Assembly: GCF_036402745.1 (NCBI RefSeq)
Contig: NZ_DASWSJ010000113.1
Coordinates: 50,320 to 114,319 of the forward strand
Reading direction: 5' to 3'
DNA length: 64,000 nucleotides
Source: Actinophytocola sp036402745
Lineage (GTDB): Bacteria; Actinomycetota; Actinomycetes; Mycobacteriales; Pseudonocardiaceae
Shown here: positions 60,101-64,000 of the stretch, piece after piece
How the letters are laid out: each line of letters opens with the position of its first letter
Position numbering within the stretch: position 1 is the first letter of the stretch
Made by a program: the position numbers and the translations under genes
The notes under the pieces: model-generated
What the model was told of the DNA's origin: nothing
Database searches by the model: none
What the model saw: only the letters and a program-made list of their open reading frames with translations

Positions 60101-60486
60101 CGTGGACGTTCCCCTCTGTCGCGCCGACCGCGCCGGACCAGTGGTCGACCGCGCCCCGGGTGCTCGGCCTGGACTACCGGCCGCCCGTCGACTCGGCCGG
60201 TCGCCTGCCGGCGTGGCGTTCGCTGGTGCTGTCCGTGCGGCTCACCGCGAGCGACGGGCGGGAGGAGCCACTCGTGACCGAACGCGGCACGCTGCGCTTC
60301 TGGACCTCGCTGGACGGCGGCCGCCGCTGGGTGCCGGCGATCGTGGTGCCGCAGCACGACTCGTTCCTCGTCGTCGCGCCGATGGCGCCGCGGCCCGGGC
60401 AGGCGGTGTCCGTGCGGGCCGAGGGCTCCGGTGCCTCGGGGCGGTCGGTCGAGCAGACCATCATCGACGCCTACCCCGTGCGGTAG
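57181..60486 (+). CDS. Secreted subtilisin-like serine protease (S8), large
   Basis: This is an exported 1101-residue protease. A signal peptide ends near residue 31 (VTAAAP), then a propeptide and a peptidase S8 domain of about 195-445. The catalytic triad is visible as Asp 218 in VAVLDTGVDSTHPDL, His 250 in GNGHGTHVASIVAG, and Ser 420 in DGTSQATPHVTGAA. The oxyanion Asn is in VVAAGNSGGW. A long C-terminal part of beta-sandwich domains follows, including a CARDB/DUF11-like region near 500-570. It is divergent from a TrmB/LuxR regulator. It ends before a terminator-like hairpin. Confidence 0.93.
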   Translation: MPQVRGLLARLVTAVGCVAVALTVPAPVTAAAPAAPAAATVSAATATVTLLTGDAVTVTRPAGGQPSVAVRPGAGSRSFTTLRQGSDLYVVPDAVEHLVPDVLDLELFNVTALVDMGYADSVTDSLPLIVRGPQPFAARSGTLALPSIGASAVSVRKGDGARVLADQSRAARSLGGSKVWLDRKLSAAELDGNLTQIGAPDAWSSGLSGAGVDVAVLDTGVDSTHPDLKGKVAAEADFTADGTPADGNGHGTHVASIVAGTGAAATGDRRGVAYGARLLSGKVLGADGSGQASWVIAGMQWAAAQGADVVNLSLGGPAAKGDDPVALALDALTAQTGALFVVAAGNSGGWGLVESPGVAASALTVGASDSGGRVAGFSAKGPTRGTYRAKPDLTAPGVGIVGARAGGGTADPYTTMDGTSQATPHVTGAAALLRQQHPDWDWQRIKTTLMTTADVHTTVRPVSNEEGAGQLDLRGATSETLVLNRSTVDFGYRRHPAGTDPASIEVTLTNTGKAAQTVTATDLAYDVYDGKAPDDLVTIEPASLTVAPGATERLTVTLTPANAEPGVYIGAVTLARGGGLDPISLPLNLYDEAPRHDLHLTVLDRHGEPYAGGTVWLGNMNELNPRAGGGFTIVQLDGNGQGTARMAPGAISAVAKIETPAAGAAPATVALAGSPEVMLDKDVSFTIDAREAKQLTPATVREVKTTLARASVQYVQHDATVGDFIGDAIYASGEEIANGQVFLQPTKPTTTGEAVFETRWDLDGVVGRGKPAEQYRLVLGGPTVPDPPVYSASRSRSMARLDSDYRGMGPGKDTYGEYWQAVTDLVPSSWVFGESMTAPVRRTEWVTARPDVRWSHCLSGVVELCAPAESFRAGSRPAPVWFRAAAPAMVLGAHDRTRIELQVGLSDGQHQGMVRDYAGWGPQTLRLFRDGVEVPRLPDSYWFDTPPEPATFRLEHTATPDQELLPIGRRIETAWTFPSVAPTAPDQWSTAPRVLGLDYRPPVDSAGRLPAWRSLVLSVRLTASDGREEPLVTERGTLRFWTSLDGGRRWVPAIVVPQHDSFLVVAPMAPRPGQAVSVRAEGSGASGRSVEQTIIDAYPVR

Positions 60487-60493
60487 GCCGCCC

Positions 60494-60541
60494 GGCCTGG
60501 TCGCCGCTCTTGCTCCCAGCCCTCGGGGCGGCGGCCAGGCC
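60494..60541. terminator. Convergent terminator hairpin
   Basis: GGCCTGG-CGCCGC (from 60494) pairs with GCGGCG-CCAGGCC (to 60541), followed by TCCCTTTTC. It lies between the convergent subtilase and EF-hand genes. The T-run supports termination in the plus direction. Confidence 0.75.
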
Positions 60542-60552
60542 TCCCTTTTCGC

Positions 60553-61104
60553 TCAGTGGTCCTGCATCGTCGGGAGCGGGAACCGGCCGAAGACCCAGGT
60601 GCCCGGCGAGTCGGCGTTGTCGCCGGCCCAGAACTCCGTCCAGAGCTCGCGGAACTCGCCGTGCGAAAGATGGCCGTCGCCGTCGAGGAGGGGGAAGATG
60701 TCGTCGGTACCGGTGGCGCGGCCGTTCCAGGCCTCGATGAGCTGCTTGTACTCGGCGGCGGAGATCCTGCCGTCGCGGTCCTCGTCGATGACGTCGAACA
60801 TGATGTCCGCCGTGGCCGCGACCGCGTCTCTCATCCGCCCCAGCTCGTCGACGACGGTGAGGACGTCGTCGAGGGTGATCTTGTCCACGGGAGGCTCACC
60901 GGACGCGCCGAGAAGGGTGTGCCACCAGCCCATCATGACCGAGCTCAACCGCCCGTACTCGTCCGAACCCGGTGCGGCGCCGCGGATCTCGGCCCACCGC
61001 GCGGTGAGCTGGGTGAAATCCATTTCTTCCAGAAAGCCGTCCCCATTGGCATCCATCGCGCGGACGACGCCGGTCACCTTACGTCTCTGCAACTCGCTGG
61101 CCAC
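60553..61104 (-). CDS. Calerythrin-like EF-hand calcium-binding protein
   Basis: This is a 183-residue cytoplasmic calcium-binding protein with four EF-hand positions, resembling actinomycete calerythrin in size and layout. Loops with intact ligands are DANGDGFLEEMDF near residue 18, DEDRDGRISAAEY near residue 115, and DGDGHLSHGEF near residue 150. The second position is degenerate. I placed the start at GTG 61104 (MASELQRRK), preceded by AAGGGAG, because upstream in-frame sequence does not resemble the family. It is divergent from the glucarate genes across 233 bases. Role: calcium buffering or sensing. Confidence 0.85.
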   Translation of the reverse strand: MASELQRRKVTGVVRAMDANGDGFLEEMDFTQLTARWAEIRGAAPGSDEYGRLSSVMMGWWHTLLGASGEPPVDKITLDDVLTVVDELGRMRDAVAATADIMFDVIDEDRDGRISAAEYKQLIEAWNGRATGTDDIFPLLDGDGHLSHGEFRELWTEFWAGDNADSPGTWVFGRFPLPTMQDH

Positions 61105-61337
61105 GTGCTCCCTTTCAGAAAACCCCGAGCCCCGGCCCAGCCTGACCGAGCCGAAGTCCCCCCACAATTGGCCACTCGGGTCGAGCCCACCACCGAACAG
61201 GTGACGCACGGACCCACTATTAGTAGTTTTCGCGAACCACTCCTCTTCCGCGGCACGCCAGGCCGGCAACGGAAGGTATCAACGGATGCCTTTCCGCAGT
61301 GTTCGACAGGTATCGCGGGCCGCCATACGCTGCGGGC

Positions 61338-62255
61338 ATGACGCTGCGCAGCCCGGAGTCCTTGCGAGACACCCTCGGCGCCGGGCTTCTGTCCTTCCCG
61401 GTCACGCACGCCACCGCCGACCTCGCGTTCGCCGAGGACGCCTACCGCGAGCACGTCGCGTGGCAGGCGTCGTTCCCCGCCGCGGGACTGTTCGCGGCCG
61501 GCGGCACGGGGGAGTTCTTCGCGCTCACCCCGGACGAGGTCGCGCGCGTGGTGCGGGCCGCGGTCGCGGCCGCGCCGGACAAGCCGGTGCTCGCGCCCGC
61601 CGGCTACGGCACCGCGCAGGCCGTCGCGATGGCCCGCGACGCCGAGGCGGCCGGCGCGTCGGGCGTGCTCCTGCTGCCGCCGTACCTGACCGAGGTGCCG
61701 GAGGAAGGCCTGATCGCGCACGTCAAGGCGGTCTGCGCGGCGACCGGGCTCGGTGTGATCGTCTACCACCGGGCCAACGCCCGGTTCACCTTCGACGCCG
61801 TGCGGGAGCTCACCGACAGCTGCCCCAACCTGGTGGGGTTCAAGGACGGCATCGGCGACGTCGACCTCATGACCCGCATCCACACGAGGCTGACCGGCCG
61901 CCTGGTGCTGGTCGGTGGCCTGCCCACGGCGGAGACCTACGCGTTGCCGTACCTGGAGATGGGCGTGACCACCTACTCCTCGGCGATCTTCAACTTCGCG
62001 CCGGAGTGGGCGCTGTCGTTCTACGCGGCCGTGCGTGCTCGCGACACCGAGGCCGTGTACCGCGAGCTCGACGAGTTCGTGCTGCCCTACCTGGAGATCC
62101 GCGACCGGCGGGCCGGCTACGCGGTGTCGATCGTGAAGGCCGGGCTCACCGCGGTCGGCCGCCCGGCCGGGCCGGTGCGCCCGCCGCTCGCGGACCTTAC
62201 CCCAGCGGAGCTCGACGAGCTGAAAGCGTTGGTGGACAAGGTAATCGTGGCATGA
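61338..62255 (+). CDS. kdgD: 5-dehydro-4-deoxyglucarate dehydratase
   Basis: This is a 305-residue DapA-superfamily TIM-barrel enzyme that dehydrates and decarboxylates 5-keto-4-deoxyglucarate to alpha-ketoglutarate semialdehyde. Family marks are LLSFPVTHATADLAFAEDAY near residue 17, FAAGGTGEFFALTPDE near residue 53, IVYHRANARFTFDAV near residue 140 with the Tyr, and LVGFKDGIGDVDL near residue 165 with the Schiff-base Lys. The start at 61338 has TACGCT ten bases upstream and no Shine-Dalgarno, suggesting a near-leaderless mRNA. It is coupled to the glucarate dehydratase gene by ATGA. Confidence 0.92.
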   Translation: MTLRSPESLRDTLGAGLLSFPVTHATADLAFAEDAYREHVAWQASFPAAGLFAAGGTGEFFALTPDEVARVVRAAVAAAPDKPVLAPAGYGTAQAVAMARDAEAAGASGVLLLPPYLTEVPEEGLIAHVKAVCAATGLGVIVYHRANARFTFDAVRELTDSCPNLVGFKDGIGDVDLMTRIHTRLTGRLVLVGGLPTAETYALPYLEMGVTTYSSAIFNFAPEWALSFYAAVRARDTEAVYRELDEFVLPYLEIRDRRAGYAVSIVKAGLTAVGRPAGPVRPPLADLTPAELDELKALVDKVIVA

Positions 62256-63574
62256 CCGTCGTCGCCGGCTACCGGGTCGTGCCCGTCGCGGGGCGGGACA
62301 GCATGCTGCTCAACCTCAGCGGCGCGCACGGCCCGTTCTTCACGCGGAACCTGCTGATCCTCACCGACGCCGACGGCCGCACCGGGGTCGGCGAGGTGCC
62401 CGGCGGGCCGGCGATCACGACGACGCTGGAGGAGGCTCGCGACCTCGTGGTCGGCGCCCGGGTCGGCGATCACAACGCGGTCCTGCGTGCGGTGGCGGCA
62501 CGGTTCGGCGACCGCGACAGGGGCGGCCGCGGTAGGCAGACGTTCGACCTGCGGGTCACCGTCCATGTCCAGGCGGGCGTCGAGTGCGCGCTGCTGGACC
62601 TGCTCGGCCAGCGGCTCGGCCTGCCGGTGGCGGCGCTGCTCGGCGACGGCCAGCAGCGGGACCGGGTGAAGGCGCTCGGCTACCTGTTCTTCGTCGGCGA
62701 CCGGACCCGGACCGACCTCGACTACCGCGACGGGTCCGGGTCGGCCGACCCGTGGTTCCAGGCGCGCGACCGCCCGGCGCTGGACGCGGCGGCGATCGTG
62801 GCGCAGGCGCAGGCCGCGCGCGCCCGGTACGGGTTCACCGACTTCAAGCTGAAGGGCGGCGTGCTGCCCGGCGACGAGGAGGCCGAGGTGATGACCGCGC
62901 TCGCCGCGCGGTTCCCGGACGCGGACCTCACGCTCGACCCGAACGGCGGCTGGCCGCTCGCCGACGCCGTGCGGCGCGCCCGCCGGCTGCGCGACGTGCT
63001 CTCCTACGCCGAGGACCCGTGCGGTGCGGAGGCCGGCTACTCCGGCCGCGAGGTGCTCGCCGAGTTCCGCCGGGCCACCGGCATGCGGACCGCGACCAAC
63101 ATGGTCGCCACCGACTGGCGCTCGCTCGGGCACGCGGTCCGCCAGTCCGCTGTGGACATTCCGCTGGCGGACCCGCACTTCTGGACGCCGCGGGGCTCGG
63201 TGCGGGTGGCGCAGCTGTGCCAGGCGTGGGGCCTGACCTGGGGGTCGCACTCGAACAACCACTTCGACGTGTCGCTCGCGATGTTCACCCACGTCGCGGC
63301 CGCCGCGCCCGGCGACGTCACCGCGATCGACACGCACTGGATCTGGCAGGACGGCCAGCGGCTGACCCGCTCGCCGATCCCGCTGGTGGCCGGCCACCTC
63401 ACGGTGCCCGACGCGCCCGGCCTCGGCGTCGAGCTGGACCTGGACCGCGTCGAGGAGGCGCACGACCTGTACCGCCGCGAGGCCCTCGGCGCCCGCGACG
63501 ACGCGGTGGCCATGCGATACCTGGTGCCGGGCTGGACGTTCGACCCGAAGCGCCCGTGCCTGCAGTCCCGATGA
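62252..63574 (+). CDS. Glucarate dehydratase (enolase superfamily)
   Basis: This is a 440-residue enolase-superfamily dehydratase converting D-glucarate to 5-keto-4-deoxyglucarate, the substrate of the preceding gene's product. The Lys pair is TDFKLKGGVLPG near residue 205. Metal ligands are LTLDPNGGW near residue 230, YAEDPCG near residue 255, and ATNMVATDW near residue 285. The His-Asp dyad is in WGSHSNNHFDVSLAMFTHVA near residue 330. The length is that of GlucD. The two genes make a complete glucarate-to-alpha-ketoglutarate-semialdehyde module. Confidence 0.92.
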   Translation: MTVVAGYRVVPVAGRDSMLLNLSGAHGPFFTRNLLILTDADGRTGVGEVPGGPAITTTLEEARDLVVGARVGDHNAVLRAVAARFGDRDRGGRGRQTFDLRVTVHVQAGVECALLDLLGQRLGLPVAALLGDGQQRDRVKALGYLFFVGDRTRTDLDYRDGSGSADPWFQARDRPALDAAAIVAQAQAARARYGFTDFKLKGGVLPGDEEAEVMTALAARFPDADLTLDPNGGWPLADAVRRARRLRDVLSYAEDPCGAEAGYSGREVLAEFRRATGMRTATNMVATDWRSLGHAVRQSAVDIPLADPHFWTPRGSVRVAQLCQAWGLTWGSHSNNHFDVSLAMFTHVAAAAPGDVTAIDTHWIWQDGQRLTRSPIPLVAGHLTVPDAPGLGVELDLDRVEEAHDLYRREALGARDDAVAMRYLVPGWTFDPKRPCLQSR

Positions 63575-63650
63575 CCGTCGTGCGGGTGCCCGCTGGTCCC
63601 CGCGGTCCCGTCGTCCGAGGTGGTCACGGGCGGTCGATAGGCTGGGTGTC

Positions 63651-64000
63651 GTGTCCCAGTTCTTGCCCACCGCTCCCTATCGCGGCACGCGTGACTTCCT
63701 GCCGGCCGAGATGTCCGTCCGGACGCAGGTGTTCGGCCAGCTCTACGACGTGATCGAGCGGTACGGCTACCAGCGCTACGACGGCCCCATCCTCGAGCCG
63801 GCCGAGATCTACGAGGCCAAGTCGTCGCGGGAGATCGTCGAGCAGCAGCTCTACACGCTCACCGACCGTGGCGGCCGGCGGCTCGCGCTGCGCCCCGAGA
63901 TGACCCCCTCGGTCGCGCGGATCATCGCCGGCAACGCCGGGCGGCTGCAGTTCCCCGCCCGCTGGTACAGCCACCCCAACTGCCACCGCTACGAGCGGCC
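63651..64000 (+). CDS. hisS: Histidyl-tRNA synthetase, N-terminal part only
   Basis: This class II aminoacyl-tRNA synthetase charges tRNA-His. About 116 residues are inside the window and the gene runs off the right edge. The N-terminus is YRGTRDFLPAEMSVRTQVFG near residue 10, and motif 1 has RYGYQRYDGPILEPAEIYEA near residue 37. Motif 2 begins GRRLALRPEMTPSVARIIA near residue 78, and ARWYSHPNCHRYERP ends the visible part. It starts with GTG at 63651; the -10-like GATAGG lies about 15 bases upstream. It is unrelated in function to the glucarate genes before it. Confidence 0.92.
   Translation, partial: MSQFLPTAPYRGTRDFLPAEMSVRTQVFGQLYDVIERYGYQRYDGPILEPAEIYEAKSSREIVEQQLYTLTDRGGRRLALRPEMTPSVARIIAGNAGRLQFPARWYSHPNCHRYER

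Noticed and set aside
56149..60357. Very long antisense open frame (about 1400 codons) opposite the subtilase gene
   Set aside because: Composition is dominated by Arg, Gly, His, Asp and Val with no recognisable domain, and it mirrors the third-position GC bias of the real gene. The plus strand has an unmistakable catalytic triad.
1..64000. CRISPR array, insertion sequence, integrase, attachment site or replication origin
   Set aside because: No regularly spaced repeats, transposase or integrase motifs, tRNA-3'-end duplication or DnaA-box cluster were seen. The single tRNA-Cys has no visible duplicated end nearby.

Overview
The window is 64 kb of very GC-rich DNA with genes packed on both strands, ATGA/GTGA stop-start overlaps, many GTG starts and one TTG start. 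Large LAL-type LuxR regulators, a WYL regulator, MMPL, GAF-ANTAR and Holin-X/DUF3618 proteins, an ECF42-type sigma factor and a GH87 glucanase all point to a soil actinomycete. The recurring word TCCACTGTGGAC suggests Pseudonocardiaceae (Amycolatopsis-like), but that is inference. Nothing looks like a plasmid, a prophage or a large natural-product cluster. Most of it reads as chromosomal accessory metabolism.

Layout. 1-1.1 kb: 5' end of cytochrome bd oxidase subunit I (minus strand), behind a possible 16-codon leader peptide. 1.4-10.7 kb: one tightly coupled nine-gene operon with a BMP-type nucleoside ABC importer (lipoprotein, ATPase, two permeases), a nucleoside phosphorylase, an SfnB-like flavin oxidoreductase, and MtnA, MtnC, MtnB and MtnD homologues. 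This reads as import and methionine-salvage catabolism of methylthioadenosine or a related 5'-thionucleoside. Two tandem copies of a 38-bp coupled minigene sit between the permease genes. 10.9-13.0 kb: chromate transporter, tRNA-Cys and a DUF3574 exoprotein. 13.2-16.0 kb: two-subunit Tat-exported molybdenum hydroxylase of the isoquinoline 1-oxidoreductase type. 16.3-20.0 kb: modular secreted GH87 alpha-1,3-glucanase.

20.1-26.0 kb is a decay and rearrangement zone. It has a 5'-truncated alpha/beta hydrolase abutting a WYL regulator/RidA/DUF488 group, a frameshifted AraC-family fragment, an MFS exporter, an AhpD-like protein, an internally deleted hydrolase and an ABC-permease tail. It also holds a near-consensus promoter with a palindrome in its spacer. 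26.0-27.9 kb: an NMT1/SsuA-like binding lipoprotein and an alpha/beta hydrolase.

28-36 kb: small membrane and unknown proteins, a GT4 glycosyltransferase, an epimerase, and an NTF2-SDR-SGNH operon divergent from a LAL regulator. 35.8-42 kb: XRE-cupin/GNAT pair, an ECF42-type sigma-factor operon (RibD-like, YCII, sigma) with a predicted autoregulated promoter, a proline-iminopeptidase-like hydrolase and LtrA. 42-52.1 kb: export and resistance genes (ABC exporter, MFS, MMPL), each near a TetR regulator and visible palindromic operators, plus Usp and GH3 proteins. 52.2-57.1 kb: stress and signalling small genes. 57.2-60.5 kb: secreted subtilase. 60.5-63.6 kb: calerythrin-like EF-hand protein and a glucarate catabolic pair. 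63.65 kb to the end: 5' part of hisS.
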